Assembly (NCBI GenBank): GCA_037176905.1
Contig: JBBBWG010002781.1
Span: 35,112 to 99,111 of the forward strand
DNA from: Azolla pinnata
Taxonomy: Eukaryota; Streptophyta; Polypodiopsida; Salviniales; Salviniaceae
Direction: 5' to 3'
DNA length: 64,000 bases
The notes under the pieces were generated by a model. That model saw only the letters and a list, made by a program, of their open reading frames with translations, had not been told where the DNA came from and did not search any database. Shown here in pieces: positions 25,415 through 39,083 of this stretch. The stretch's first letter is position 1, and every line of letters begins with the position of its first letter. Both the position numbers and the translations under genes were made by a program.

Positions 25415-25575
25415 CTTGACCTTGTTCTTGGTCTTGACCTTGACCTTGACTCTGGGATTGACTTTGATCTTGACCTGGATTTTGACTTTGACTTGGTTTT
25501 GTCTATGTTTTTTCTTTGACTTGGTTTTGACTTTGACCTTGGGCTTGATTGTTGCCCTTGGTTTTGACTTTGACG
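25415..25575 (+). promoter_or_regulatory. Dense W-box (TTGACY) array upstream of the At4g18490-like gene
   Basis: Twelve TTGACC/TTGACT words and one TTGACG occur in about 160 bp, at 25,415, 25,434, 25,440, 25,446, 25,459, 25,470, 25,481, 25,487, 25,516, 25,527, 25,533, 25,564 and 25,570. TTGACY is the binding site of WRKY transcription factors. The array lies 670–830 bp upstream of the ATG at 24,745 and just beyond the likely 5' untranslated exon. It may equally be a degenerate hexamer minisatellite with no regulatory role. Confidence 0.5.
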
Positions 25576-25599
25576 AGTTCAAACAAACACAAGCCTGAG

Positions 25600-28030
25600 A
25601 TGCGACTGCTACCTCTATGCTCTGGAGAGCAATAGAGCCTGCAATGCAATGTATCTTACCCGGCATGCCAGTGAAACGCTGCATCGATCAGTCGTACGAT
25701 TTAATCGTTGCTTGACCGAGTTCATCTTCGAATCCACACGTGCTAGTATCGCACTCTGTTTGTCTTGTTAAATTTCGCGATCGTGCGAGAAGAAAAAGGC
25801 CGTGTCACCGATTCGGCAACCCGGTGATCTGAGACCTCCTCTTAAAACTGGGTTGAAATCTTCTTGAAGGCTTTCAACGGCTGCTTTTCAAGCCGATCGT
25901 GGTCCTCGAGCGGTATGACTTTCTAGTTTCAAATGACGAATGTGAACTTCGAGCATCCACACACACCACCATGATGACCCTTTATGAAACCCCTTTAATA
26001 TAACATAAACCATATAGCGTCAAACTAGTCTTGATGTACAAAGTTTTTAGCATTCGACACATTGAATGGAGAGAGCTTTTGGGAAGCATGCTGCTAGTGT
26101 GTTTCCGTCGGCGAAATTCCGCAAATAAACACAACTTAGTTGATCCAAAGTGTGATAGATACGACATGCATTTTCATGAATAGAAGCACGACAACGTGAG
26201 TACACGCACGTGAAGATTAAAGAGTTCTATCGAGCACTATTAAATTAGTAGTGTCGAACATAAGTATCTCACATTGCAATTTATGTACTCGTGGAATCTC
26301 ATGATAATAATTTGTGTACAAAATATTTGCACTCTTGCGATAAGAAGTGAAGAACATGCTTTGAAAAATATCAAATATTTCTTGGACAACCTTATCAATA
26401 AGTTTATCTATAAAGTTGATCATGGGTTTATGGAAGTTGCTCAAAACATCGGAGTTAAGTTCTAATGCCAAGATTCGCGACCCATTACCATAAGCACGTG
26501 TTTTTTTTATCATCAATTATGTTTTTATTTTATATTCCTTCCTTTGATCTGACACCATTCTACACTACAGATCTTAACAATGAAAATCCTCAAACCTCGT
26601 ATTACAACAACTGATTTGTAAATAAAATCTGGCAAGGGTAAATTTAAGCCCCATGCGGATCATTGATCATATCATCAACTGATTTGTAAATTAAATTTGG
26701 CAAAGGTAAATTTAACCCCCGTAGAAATGAGTCAATGGGCATATTTTGTGATGCCTTCGTTAAAACACAAAGATAATAAAAAAATGTAGGTCAATTGTGT
26801 TCCTTATTTGTTATTGCCTTGTGATAACACTAGGATAATTGTGATGATAGATTGGCAAGTCATTGTCAAGTTATGTTGCAAGTCATTGTCAAGTTATGAG
26901 GATAGTTTCTCTTGAAATTGACAAGTGAAACACTCACTACAATACAAATTTAGGTCTGTTGATGTGTTGCATTCCTCCGTATGCTAGATGCTTTTTATGA
27001 GTATGATGATATGAACATTTACAGTCCATGCAAATAAATTGTCATCATCAATTAGAGGGAGAATTACCAAAAAATGTCTACCAAATTTATTAATTATAGT
27101 TTAACTCCTACTAAAAATAGGAAATATAGATTAATGCCTAATTTCATCTAAAAATTAATACCAAATTAATTTGATTGTTGAACTATTAACTTCTATTAAC
27201 TATTAACTATAATTTTGAGGAGGATATAGTTTCTAAGAATGCGTAGAAGGTATCCTTTTTTCAAGATCTGATGGCAATTTGCGCCTCCTAGGTGGTTGTT
27301 TTGCCTGTCGGGATTGTTTGATTTCAACCCAGGAGTGTGATTCTCTTTTGGGAGCTTATGTGAGACATTTTGTCTTTACTTTGTTGTAATATATATATAT
27401 ATATATATTCGTTTTATAACTAATAATAGGAATTCATTTGATATTATTTTTTGTTAATCAAATATAGTGAGGGAACGAAGCAGTAAACAACAATAGGAAG
27501 TAGGAAGCAACTAGAAAATAGTAGTATGAAGATTGTGACTCGATGAACATGGAGAAGGATAGAATTGATTAACGAGAAGCGATGAGAAATTAATCAATTA
27601 GCGAAGAAAACTAGGGGCTCATTTATACTTTCGATTGTTTGTAGGCGTTAAAATGTAATTAATAAATTTATCAGGAGTTAATTATGGTAAATTTCACCAT
27701 TAATTAAGACCCAATTTTACATCGAGCATCGTGTGACCTAGGATTAAGGTTCTTTTTGTTCTGCTTGAGGCCATAACCATCGCATTCCATACACCCTTTT
27801 TTTTTCTCAATCGGAAGTTCCCACAGGATCTTGATATCCGTAATCTACCGAGCAAGATCTATCCTCTCGAGCCTCCGATCAATATGCACGCAAAGAAAAC
27901 CCCTCACGGGGCCGCGAGGGGCTTCAATGAAACAATTGCAGCGAATTTTCCAGTTTATCGAACAACCGGAGCAAACAGCTGAAGCGAAACGTCATCGGAG
28001 CGACTCAGATCTGATCCGATAAAAAGTTTT
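25600..28030. other. AT-rich spacer
   Basis: No gene is seen over about 2.4 kb. Notable points are an (AT)n run at 27,390–27,409, a pair of related segments with CAACTGATTTGTAAATAAA (26,607) and CAACTGATTTGTAAATTAA (26,676), and a GATTAA/GCGATGAG-rich stretch at 27,450–27,700 that resembles other spacers in the window. Confidence 0.4.
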
Positions 28031-28059
28031 CGAGGTGGAGCTTGGGCCCAACTTTGCAA

Positions 28060-28905
28060 CTGTATGTATGTATATGTGCATGTATGTATGTATGCATGCA
28101 TGTGTGTGAATGCATGTGTGCGTGCGAGTATGTGTGTGCGGATGTATGCGTGTGTGCATGTATGTGCACGCGTGTATGCATGTATGTGCGCGTGTGTATA
28201 GATGTGTATGCATGCATGCGCGGGTGTGGGTGTATGCGTATGCAAGTATGCATGCATGTGTGTGTGTATGCATGTATGCGTACGTGCAGGGTGTATGTNN
28301 NNNNNNNNNNNNNNNNNNNNNNNNNNNNNNNNNNNNNNNNNNNNNNNNNNNNNNNNNNNNNNNNNNNNNNNNNNNNNNNNNNNNNNNNNNNNNNNNNNGG
28401 GTGTGGGTGTATGCGTATGCAAGTATGCATGCATGTGTGTGTGTATGCATGTATGCGTACGTGCAGGGTGTATGTGCGTGTGCATGTATGTGTATGCGCG
28501 CATGCATGTATGCTCGTATGTATGTATGCGTGCGTATAGTTGTGTATGTATGTATGTGTATGCGTGCATGCATGTATGCTCGTATGTATGTATGCGTGCG
28601 TGCGTATAGTTGTGTATGTATGTATGTGATCGTGCTTGCATGTATGCTCGTATGTATGTATGCGTGCTGGCGTATAGTTGTGTATGTATGTATGTGATCG
28701 TGCTTGCATGTATGCTCGTATGTATGTATGCGTGCATGCGTATAGTTGTGTATGTATGTATGTGATCGTGCTTGCATGTATGGCTGTGCGTGCATGTATG
28801 TATGTGCGCGTGGGTACGTATTATGGATGTGTGCGTGCATAGGCATGTATGCATGCGTGCATAGGTATGTATGCATGCGTGCGTGCGTGTATGTATGTAT
28901 GTGAT
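28060..28905. repeat. (TGTA/TGCA/TGCG)n microsatellite block with assembly gap
   Basis: About 750 bp of tetranucleotide repeats, the reverse-complement type of the block at 6.3 kb. The 3' half contains a longer unit of about 60–66 bp with TGTATGCTCGTATGTATGTATGCGTGC and TATAGTTGTGTATGTATGTATGTG repeated four times (28,510–28,770). Long Cys/Val/Met or His/Thr frames here come from the repeat. Confidence 0.9.
28299..28398. other. Assembly gap of exactly 100 N
   Basis: One hundred undetermined bases. The 77 bp before the gap (28,222–28,298) are identical to the 77 bp after it (28,399–28,475), so the gap probably joins two overlapping contig ends. Confidence 0.98.
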
Positions 28906-28909
28906 CGCA

Positions 28910-29551
28910 TCATGTGTGGATGATGGATGATGTGTATGTGATTAAATTTTCACCAAAAAAAAAAAAGGGAGATGCCAAAACTTTTTTGAAATACAAAGCA
29001 GAAAGACAGTGACGAAGAAAGGGGAATTGTTCCACAGAGGGAGGAGAGCCTGCTTGCTTCTGCTTCTGCTTCTGCTTCTGCTTCGATCTCAGATCATCAG
29101 TCCTGCGTATCGTAGATCCATCGCTTCTTCTCGCTTCCCCGTGGCCAAGCGCTGAATCCTCCCCTGCCTTTCTCCGCCTGAGGTCACGGTCGGCAGCTCG
29201 TAGCGCAAGCGATTGGCTGTCTTCTCCTCCTGGTAACACAAGGTCTTCTACTTTCCTCGATTCCCGTCTTCTTGCCGCTTCTTTTCGTCGATTTATTTGA
29301 TGGATGCTCAATGCGCGACCTGCTGCTCCTCTTAAATCCTACATCTCTTCAAGATCTTTCCTCCTACCGATGGTTCGCTGATATGTAGGGGAGTTTATAA
29401 AACTGTTGCAAAGCTGCTGGATGGATTGAAAAGCTTTGCTTTTTCTTTCTACCCCCGTTTCCCTTTGGTTTATCTAGACTTTAGTCTTTACTGGGATTGT
29501 TCGTTGCTTGCGCAGAGCTGTGTTTTGTTCTCGCGCTTTGCTCTGATCGAG
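28910..29551. other. DRP2 5' flank and leader
   Basis: No separate gene is supported. It contains a poly-A run at 28,956–28,967 and a (TTCTGC)n hexamer run at about 29,056–29,084. A TTGCGCAG splice-acceptor-like site at 29,509–29,516, 35 bp before the DRP2 ATG, may end an intron in the leader. Confidence 0.4.
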
Positions 29552-32500
29552 ATGGAGAACTTAATACAGCTAGCTGATTCAATGAGACAAGCTTCTGCAC
29601 TTCTCTCAGATGAAGATCCCGAGGATTCGACAAAAAAATCTGGATTTCTCAGTGTTGTGGTTCTAGGTAACACGGTATGTTTCTAACACTAGTGTTTTCC
29701 AGCTATTCCTTTTGGAATCAATCGGGCCAGAAAGATTTACAGTTTGTTCTACTCATCCTGAGTCCTTAACACTGCAATCAGAAGTTAATATGAAGTTAAT
29801 ATTTGTTTTTTCCATTTTAACGTCATGGATCAGCTTATGATCTTGTATGAACTATTGCATCCACGAAATACTTAATGAGTCATCTTGCAGTGCTGTTCAC
29901 TGTAAGACTCGACAGATTGTGCACATATTGCAACACGCATTATTGATAGTTATTGTTTTTTCTTAGTTTGATGTTTTAACTTTCTCAACTTCATCCTAAT
30001 TTCCATTTTTTCATCCTTTCTGTAGGGTGCTGGGAAATCAGCAGTGCTCAATAGCTTGATAGGTCACCCTGTTTTGGTAAACTTATCTTTTACTTGCTAA
30101 TAAATACATTAAGTTTCACTTTTACTGTTTGGTAAGTAGTAAATATGTACTCAGGGAATTCGCAATAAGTGCTTTGAACTGAGGAATAAGTTCAATTTGC
30201 TGATGATTAGGATATCAAAATCCCTTCTTTCCTTTATTTTTGCTTTTAATTTTAAGTATGTTGCATTCTTATTTATCTTTCCTTAGCCAACTGGAGAAAA
30301 TGGTGCAACAAGAGCTCCCATTGTTATTGATATGGAGCGTGATGAATCATTGACTAGTAGAGGACTACTTGTTCAGATCGAAAACAAAACACAACAAGTC
30401 TCTGCAAGTAAGTAAGGATCCAGATGCAATTAGAAGTAGTAGTATCCATGTATCTTGCTACTTGTGGCATTTGGGCCCATGCTGCTAGAAAGGGTAAAAT
30501 AAAGGAAAATGGAAGAAAGGAAGACGAAACATGGATAAAACCAAAATTGTGATCAATGTTCACTGAATGCTATGCACATGGTACCAAGTGCTGATGCAGT
30601 TAGTCATAAAAACAGATTTTGCAAAAGCAAAATACAGTCAACTGTAATTCCCAGTTGAAGTAGTGATTGTGAAAGTTAGATAATTGGTCCACACCTTTGC
30701 AAGAGAGACATATGTGTTTGCATCCATGTAATGCCTCGTGAATGCTACTGCAAGTCGATACAAAAAAAATGTTATTCAATATGCATTTAGTCTAGTCACT
30801 TCCAAATGTGCTACGTAAGTTTTTCTATTTCAAGTCACTAGTACATATATGCTTATGTAAATGTTTATGTTTGAGGTCGGTGAAGTTTCTGTGTTTTGAC
30901 CATGGTGGATACTTTATTTATACAATGAAGTGGAACATTATAGAAGTTATCCTTCTTCTCTTACGAATTTTCTCTTCTTACAAATCATCCTTCGTAATGC
31001 AACACTTCAGGTACCATTCGTCATTCTTTACAAGATAAACTCAGTAAAGCAATTCAGATGTCCTCTTCAGGAAAAAGACTACCTGATGAAATCCAACTGA
31101 ACCTTCGTTCAAGCACAGGTGACAATTCTCTTAGGATGTGCATTCGAATTTGAATGGTATTCGGAAACCAAATTTGGCCCTGTCTGATATTGAAGTTTAT
31201 TCAATTGATCTTGGCTGATCAAGGCTATGTTTTCGATGTATCATTAGTTTTGTGCACTGTATGTTTCATTCTCACATAGTGTAACTCACTGATATGGCTA
31301 ATGATTGATCAGTGTCATACTTCAAGTCTGAAGTCTAATTTCATCAACATTTTTGTATGTATTATTTTTAAAGTTGATATTGGTATCCTTCATGTTCCTT
31401 TTGTTCAGCGCCTCCTTTGAAGCTGGTAGACCTTCCTGGTCTTGATCAACGAGCAGCTGATGACTCTATGGTGTGTAGTATTTAAACCCTTATTCTAAAA
31501 TATTTGTGCTGCTCCTTAATGCAGTTTCTTAGCTCTCTCTATATGTTCTTTCTGAAAGTATCTTGCTGCTTAAATGTTGGCTTCTATAGATGAACCAATA
31601 CACAGCAAACAGTGATTCAATTCTTCTCGTTGTTGTTCCTGCACTGCAAACTCCAGAAATTTCCAGTTCTCGAGGTCTTCGGCTGGCACATGAGTTGGAT
31701 CCTGATGGTAGCATACCTAAGCTAGGATATTATCGTTTGTCTATTAGTTAGTGATGATTGTATTTCCTGAAGAATTTAGAGTTTCTGTTGTAGGTTCAAG
31801 GACGGTTGGAGTTATCAGTAAAGTTGATCAAGCAATTTCAGATCCAAGGAGTCTTTCAGCTGTTCAAGCACTTCTAGTGGGCCAAGGGCCATCAATTACA
31901 TCCGATGTTCCATGGGTAGCCTTGATTGGTCAATCTGTATCTATTGCGGCCGCTCATTCTGGCTCAGTTGGTGCTGATAGCTCGTTAGATACTGCATGGA
32001 GGGCAGAGATGGAAAACCTGAAGTCTATACTTACAAGTGCTCCTCAGTCTAAGCTAGGGAGAAATGCATTAATGGATGCACTTGCAAAGCAGATACAGAA
32101 GCGTCTAAAGTTGCGATTGCCAAACATTCTTTCAGGGTGTGTTTTTGAATTGTTGATATTTGGCACAATTCATGAAGTGTTTTCTGTTTTCTGATAATGG
32201 GGTAAGTTGGTGATGTCTCCTCAGCAAACATGATATACAATGCTCAGAAGTATGGCAAAGATTATCGATGCATATTTCATGGTTTGTCAGGAGTTCACAA
32301 GGATATATGGTATCCGTGCATGCAAAATTTCTTATTTATCATACTTACAGATGTGTTGAAAGTGATGATAGATTGTCTGAAATCAACGGGGTAATTTGCA
32401 GGATAGTTTTGTCTCCTGATTGAAATCTGGTCATGGACATTCATATCTATTATCCATAATGTGTTCTATTGTGTATGAAGTATGAAAGTATAGGCAGCAG

Positions 32501-35500
32501 AACCTGCTTTAAGCCCTATTTGGCTTATTGGTGCATGTCTATTACTTGCTATTCTTGAGCCCCACTATCGTTGCACTATTGCAATTGACTAATTAATTGT
32601 TTTTCTAGGCTTGAAGGGCGTACGCAGGAAGTTGAAGAGGAATTAGTTAGATTAGGAGAATCCTTGGTGGAAACTTCTGAAGGCACTCGTGCTATTGCAT
32701 TAGAGCTGTGCAGAGAGTTTGAGGATAAATTCCTTCAATATATAAATACAGGCGAGGTATGCTAATATTATAACTTGGTAAATTTTTTTCCTATTTAGAT
32801 TATTACACTTCATTTTTGTGTTCTCTGCTGAGAAATGATGTATAGTGTCAGAAAAGTGGGGTTACATAGCAATGTATATCCTTCTACTGAGTTATAAACA
32901 CCAACCATACAATAGTCAATGCTTCATCAAGTCTGACACGAGCTTATAGTAGATTTTTTGGCCATTTGTCATACTCTGGGTTTGATTATAATCATATTTC
33001 GTGGGCTTATTTCAAGCACATGTCTGTTAAAGCTAGTTCTTATTTTTCTATTTCATCCTAGCAGAACAAACTATTATCTCTGAAATCCCTGACAGACCCA
33101 AATGAGTTATTTCCAACACATTTCGATTTGCATGTATTGTCAATATTCCTTTTTCCTCAATTAATACTAGTGCAGGATGTAGCTTGTACCTTGCAAATGT
33201 GTATATTATCAAATATGTTTGCGTTTGTATTGAGTATGTTAAAGTTTGTCACTCTGCTATAGGGTGGGAGTTGGAAAGTGGTCACGAGCTTTGAAGGAGC
33301 CCTTCCGAGCAGGATAAAACAACTTCCACTTAATGACCTCTTTGACCTGAACAATGTTAAAAAGGTAATCACTCCAAGATTGCCCATGAATGCAGGCTAT
33401 CAAATGGCGGTGTTTATGATAATACTTCAACTCTGTGGGAATTGTTGTTGACCATGACTTTATCTCAACCTAGCTCTCTCTGTTTCTCATGTGCTGTGTA
33501 TCTTTTTTTAGTTTCATAAGTGTCAAACTTTGTTTTATGGATGTATCACAGTTTTGCTTAAAATTTCTATCTGTACGCATTTCCAATATTTGAACTGAAG
33601 CTATTTAGAAAGGTATGTTAAGCCCCAACATTGCATGCTTATGAATCTTGATTCAGAATGTGTGCATTTTTAATTCAGGTAGTTCTAGAAGCTGATGGAT
33701 ATCAACCCTACCTCATATCTCCTGAAAAAGGCCTTAGAGCACTTGTTCGCAAGGTTTTAGAGTTGGCCAAAGAGCCTGGACGACAATGTGTTGACGAAGT
33801 AAGTTCAATTGTTTATTGTATTGTTGATGCAAATATTATAGCTGTTTATTTTCTATGCAAGGTGCCAATTGCTCTGCTTCTTTTTATAGTAATACTTGGA
33901 CTCGGTGCAGAGCCAATAGTTGATGTGGTTTAAGTTTTTTGATTACCTCATTTCTCACCTTTGAAGTAACTGTGTAGAAGATTATACCAATTTATTTCAT
34001 TCTTTTGTAGTTTCAGCTTTGTGTAAATTTTTTTTTATATTCTTGCCCTGTATGTATGGCCGTTTCATATTTTAGTATAGAACTCCAGAATGCTTCTTGA
34101 TTGCCTTCATTTCTAGGTTTTCTTTCATACATTTTACACAATGCTCATGGGTTGGTTCTTGATACTGTAAGGATATCCATGATATCTACTCAATGTGTTC
34201 TTTTCTTTACCAATTTCATATTGAAATTTCTCTTGTAACACATTAGCTTTTTTCTTCTATCCCAAGTGGGAATTGGATTTCTTATCTCAATCTCTATAAT
34301 CAACTAGCTGAGTGTATGTCTCTTTCTCACTAACCTGCCTTTGCCATACATTCTTATGGTGCTGGACATTCTACATCAGCATATCATACATGATTCAATA
34401 CTTTTCTAACCTTATGTCAAAAAATGTGTTTATGCCTTATGGCCTGCACACAAGCACAGTAGCACCTCTGGCACTCGTGTGTTTAAATGGAAAGAATGCT
34501 CTTTCTATTTCAACCCTAGGTTGCATATGAGATCATGATAGTCCGTGCATATGCACAAGGAGATAAAATGTTTTCAAATGGAAATGATGATTTGAGCATA
34601 TTTTGTTGAATCCAAACTTTTGAGATCATTCGGATTTGTATAAATCAGCAATATGAAGTTGTTGGAACTGATGCTTCAAACTGTACCTATTTGTAGGTTC
34701 ACCATATCCTGGTTGATATTGTTGCCTCTGCGGCATCATCAACTTCAGGGTTGGGAAGATATCCTCCTTTCAAGAGAGAGGTAAAGTTTAAATGATGTCC
34801 AAGATCTTCTGTATGTGTGTTTTTCAAATGTATGTGGTATTGATCTTTGGTATAGGTTGTGGCGATAGCAAGTGCGGCACTTGATGATTATCGTTCTGAG
34901 TCTAAAAAAATGGTTGTTGCTCTAGTCGATATGGAAAGAGCCTTTATACCACCACAACACTTCATTCGGCTTGTTCAACGGAGGTATTACCCAGAGTTTT
35001 GAAATGCATTACTCTAAGGTCTCATGTCATGATTAACGGTACCAGTAAATGATAGCTGAATAATGTTGGAGCCTGCATCACTGTTTACAAAGAACTTAAA
35101 TTGAAGCTTACTTACTGATAGGATGAAACTCAAATATTATAGGTGTACATTGTGTTGACAGAGTATAAATGTGTGCGAATGTTTTCTGGTTTTCATTAGA
35201 TTATGTAAGTAATTTCTAAATCTATATGAGATGATAATGTAATTATGCAACAAGTACACATGGATTTTATAATCGCATATATCTTGGCAACCTTCATATT
35301 TGCACACAATTATGGCTAGTTGTATTATTAATTAATTCAAATCGATCTTGGATTTAATATCAGCACAAGCGTAGTCTGAAATTTGGGTGATATGTAAACT
35401 TGTATATGTTAATTTTCAAGAAAGAATTACATAGATGCACGAGATATATGTTAGTTTCCAAGAAAGAATTACATAGATGTACAAGAAGTTCTGGATAAAT

Positions 35501-37764
35501 GTTAAATAGAGTTACATAGATGCACGAGAAATTCTCGATAGATGTTAAATGTCTCTTGCAATACATCGTCCAATTAGAGGGAGATCACCTTGTTTTCTGG
35601 AGCCAGTTGTATTTTGCATATTCTGAGAACTTTTTTCAATTTGCACAGAATTGACAGACAACGACGTGAGGATGAACTAAAACAAAAATCATCCAAAAAA
35701 GGTCAAGAAATGGAGCAATCCCTTCTGAATAGGGTACCCATTCTCTCTGTTAGCTACTTTATCTCAGGGATGCATCATGTTTGGGAATTCTTTTCTTAGT
35801 TGGGATGGATGTAGCAAAGAATATATGGATGAGTTAATGCACGTTTCATATGGGCTGTGTAGTCATCCACACCACCCCCACAAACTGGTGGGAGTTTGAA
35901 ATCTTTGAAGGACAAGCTTGCACCAGAGAAGGATTCGAAAGAAGTATCTTCATTGCAAATTGCTGGATCTGCTGGAGAGCTTACAGCCGGTGAACTCAGG
36001 CACCTATGATGTTTTTTTGTTAATGTCTGTTTGGAAAGTGGGGTAATTGGTATTAATCTTCTATGTATTGACGTCTTACGTAGGTTATTTGTTTAAGAAA
36101 AGTACAAAGTCGACTGCTTGGAAGAAACGTTGGTTCGTTCTCAATGAGAAAAATGGGAAGGTAAATTTTTTCGGATATGTAATCTTACTTTTGTTTTTCG
36201 GCAATGTCATGTAGACAGGTGAGTGAATTCCCAGTCTCTTGATTCCATTATTAACAGCTTGGGTATACCAAAAGTTCCGATGAGAAGCTTTTCAGAGGAG
36301 TCGTAAACCTAGAGGTGATTTTGCTTAACGCTTTTTTATATCTTATCTTTATCGTTTATTTGTACTCATTTCTGGCACTGCTGCTGTACATGCAGGAATG
36401 TATTGTTGAGGAGTGGTCTGATAAGGACTCCAGTGCTGATGACCCACAGCCGCCATCAAAGTCAAAGAGCTCTAAGAAGGACAAAGGAATTGCACAAGAT
36501 AACAGTGAGGGATTCATCTTCAGAATCAGCAACAAAGTATCATATAAGACAGTTGTAAAGGGTAATTTCTCTTAGCTGGTTGCATCTATTTATGCATGAA
36601 TTTAATTTTATGATTCTAAGGCATCAGTGATATCTGCAGCACACCATGCAATAATACTGAAAGCAGAGACTGCCATAGATAGAAGGGAATGGATGGCAAA
36701 ATTGTTAGTCAAAGCTCAGGGGGGTAAAGGGACTTCTCCGGTGAAAGTGTCTTCAAACGGCTCGACTCCCACAATGAGAACTAGTTTATCAGATGGTTCA
36801 CTTGTATGTGCATATTTTTTTCTCTATCTTACTAACATTACTAAACTCGACACGGAATTATATGTATACCTTGACATTTTTCTGGATTTCACAGGATACT
36901 GCTGTCAGAAAACCGCTTGATCCTGATGAAGATTTGAAGCTAATGGCTCAAGAAGTTCGAGATTACGTTGAAGCTGTTTTAAATAGTTTGGCAGCAAATA
37001 TCCCGAAAGTGTGTTTTTCTCTGCTTGATTTTCAGTTATTGTGCTTTCATCATGCTTACTCCTGTCTTTGCTAATAGGCAGTGGTTCTGTGTCAAGTTGA
37101 GAGAGCGAAAGATGCAATGCTCAACCAACTTTACAGCTCTATTAGGTACCAACTTTGGAGCTCTAAAGATAACACTGCTGAACTTACATTACAGCTAAAT
37201 AAAGATGACATTTTACCAATAGATAGATGTATCTTTCTTTCTCGAAGTGTATTGGACCTTATTTTCGTTATTATGCAGTGCTAAACCAAATGAAGTCATC
37301 GAGGACCTTTTGCAAGAGGATCAAGAAGTTAAGAAACGCCGTGAGCGAGCAAGACGTCAAGCTTCCTTGCTGTCCCGCCTAACAAGGCAGTTGAGTGTGC
37401 GTGAATCTCATGCTTCGACAACTGGGTGGTCTGGAGGTATATATTAATTTGGCAGAAGATTTCGGTATATACTCTCCTGGCATTTTGAGATTCTAAGACA
37501 AGTGGATTTCCAGCACCATCACGGAGTGAAAACTCAACCAGGGGCGAGGATTGGCATGTTGCATCCGAAGATGCTCCTGGAAATGAAGGATACCGTGGAT
37601 CATTGGATAAGAACATAGTAACGAATGGATTTGCAAATGGAGGGCATAGCCGATGGTTAAGTTATCCAGAACAAAATGGTGATATAAGCTCCAATAGAAG
37701 AACGCCTTCTCGTTCACCTCCTGTTCCACCACCTTCTGCGGGGGCAGCAGTGTACAGATATTAG
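29552..37764 (+). CDS. DRP2: Class 2 dynamin-related GTPase (DRP2), complete, 22 exons
   Basis: DRP2 is the plant dynamin closest to animal dynamin. It acts in clathrin-mediated endocytosis and at the cell plate. Exons: 29552–29674, 30026–30076, 30287–30407, 31011–31118, 31409–31470, 31590–31707, 31794–32136, 32609–32756, 33263–33364, 33679–33798, 34697–34780, 34856–34983, 35649–35733, 35863–35989, 36084–36160, 36258–36314, 36396–36561, 36640–36803, 36895–37008, 37078–37145, 37279–37436 and 37514–37764. They sum to 925 codons with every phase closed, close to the ~914 residues of the Arabidopsis proteins. Visible landmarks: P-loop GNTGAGKS (residues 39–46), switch [14 protein letters not shown] (G4), [11 protein letters not shown] at the end of the stalk, a PH domain (exons 15–18, [11 protein letters not shown]), the GTPase effector domain (exons 19–21, [17 protein letters not shown]) and a short Pro-rich tail [13 protein letters not shown]. 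No break is seen. Confidence 0.97.
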
Positions 37765-38904
37765 TGTCTGAAACTGTGCTCATTGTCTTTCCGTCGTACG
37801 TCATTCATTGTAGCAAGCTCTATATATATGTGTAATCCTATATTTTTTTACAGGTGCATATATTTTTTTGGGATGAAATTAACTGTACCAAGCTTACAAC
37901 AATATTCATAAATTGATTCTTTTATCGATCAGATATTGGAATGCTGATGGTCTGTACCAATCTCTCGACATATTGATGTTCAAAATAAAAGTAAATGTTT
38001 GTAATTCAGTGGTGGTTGTTCACCAACCAACGACGATTAAAATCCCAAATTTCTGTAATCCTGTAAAGTTTATGATCACTGTAGTCCTGACAGTTTGGTG
38101 AACTGCTCATTCAGAGAGAGCTGTGGATTTCTTTTCCTGAAATTGCTGCTGCGGGAAGCAAGTAAGCAAATGCTATTAATCCATCTGGTATTTCTTTTGA
38201 ACAAACCTCTGCCCAACTCCTAATCAATGGCTTCTGTAGGAACACTTGCACGCAAAACCAACTCCTGTCGAATTTCTGTTGTCCATCCAAAAGCTATTTC
38301 ATCATGCTTACACAGGTAAGCTTTTATGTTTTCGTTGTTGCTTTCAGGGTGGTTTCAGATCTGACTACAAACAGTGGAATTCAGAGAAAGCTGTCTTCTC
38401 TGAAAGCCATCAAATCCAAGGACGAAATCACCTTAGGTATGTTCTTGGATCATTAGTCATAACTAGGTTGATAGAGAGAGATGGCTTGTAACCATATTCA
38501 CAAGTTCAACAGGCATTACATCTCCAGTATTTCATGCATGCATTTCCATTTTGCAAGTCAACACACGAGTCTCTCAATTGAATCTAGGTTTAATTGATTG
38601 GCATATGCAACAAAAAACCCAGAAATTCAGGTAGTATTACATCTCCAAAGTTCCGGGCAGCCGATCATTACACCGTTTCTTCTAGTTGCAAGGTGCATTT
38701 GGAATCTGTAAGTCAATGTAGCAGTTCTGTGAATCCTTTGAATCAAGGTTTGATGCCCTGTCCGTGTGCCACTTCAACATGTCAGGTCTCTGACACAAGC
38801 ATACAAAATCATCATGAATACATTCAACCTAGCGTTGTCAGATGCTCAATACAAGCCCGTTCCCAGTGTAGAATACATGATAAATATTACTAGACAAGGT
38901 GCAT
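37765..38904. other. Intergenic, between convergent DRP2 and pTAC6 3' ends
   Basis: No gene is supported. DRP2 and pTAC6 converge here, so it should contain both 3' untranslated regions. A 99-codon plus-strand frame at 38,594–38,893 shows no recognisable motif. Confidence 0.45.
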
Positions 38905-39032
38905 CTAGAACCAATTTGAAATAGGATAGTCCCGAAAACTCCTAAGGTAGTTGTCCATATCTGCTTTGGTTTTGTTCCAATGCCTTTCCCGCACAAGATC
39001 ATCCGGGGTCTTCCTTTTAGACTGAAGAAGAA

Positions 39033-39083
<51 letters not shown>

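Noticed and set aside
28222-28475. True tandem duplication around the gap
   Set aside because: Perfect identity ending exactly at both gap edges is better explained by contig overlap.
27955-28876. Long frames on both strands around the N gap
   Set aside because: They consist of TGTA/TGCA repeats and read through 100 N, so they are not genes.
38594-38893. 99-codon plus-strand frame as a separate small gene
   Set aside because: No motif, no splice context, and it lies between two convergent 3' ends where untranslated sequence is expected.
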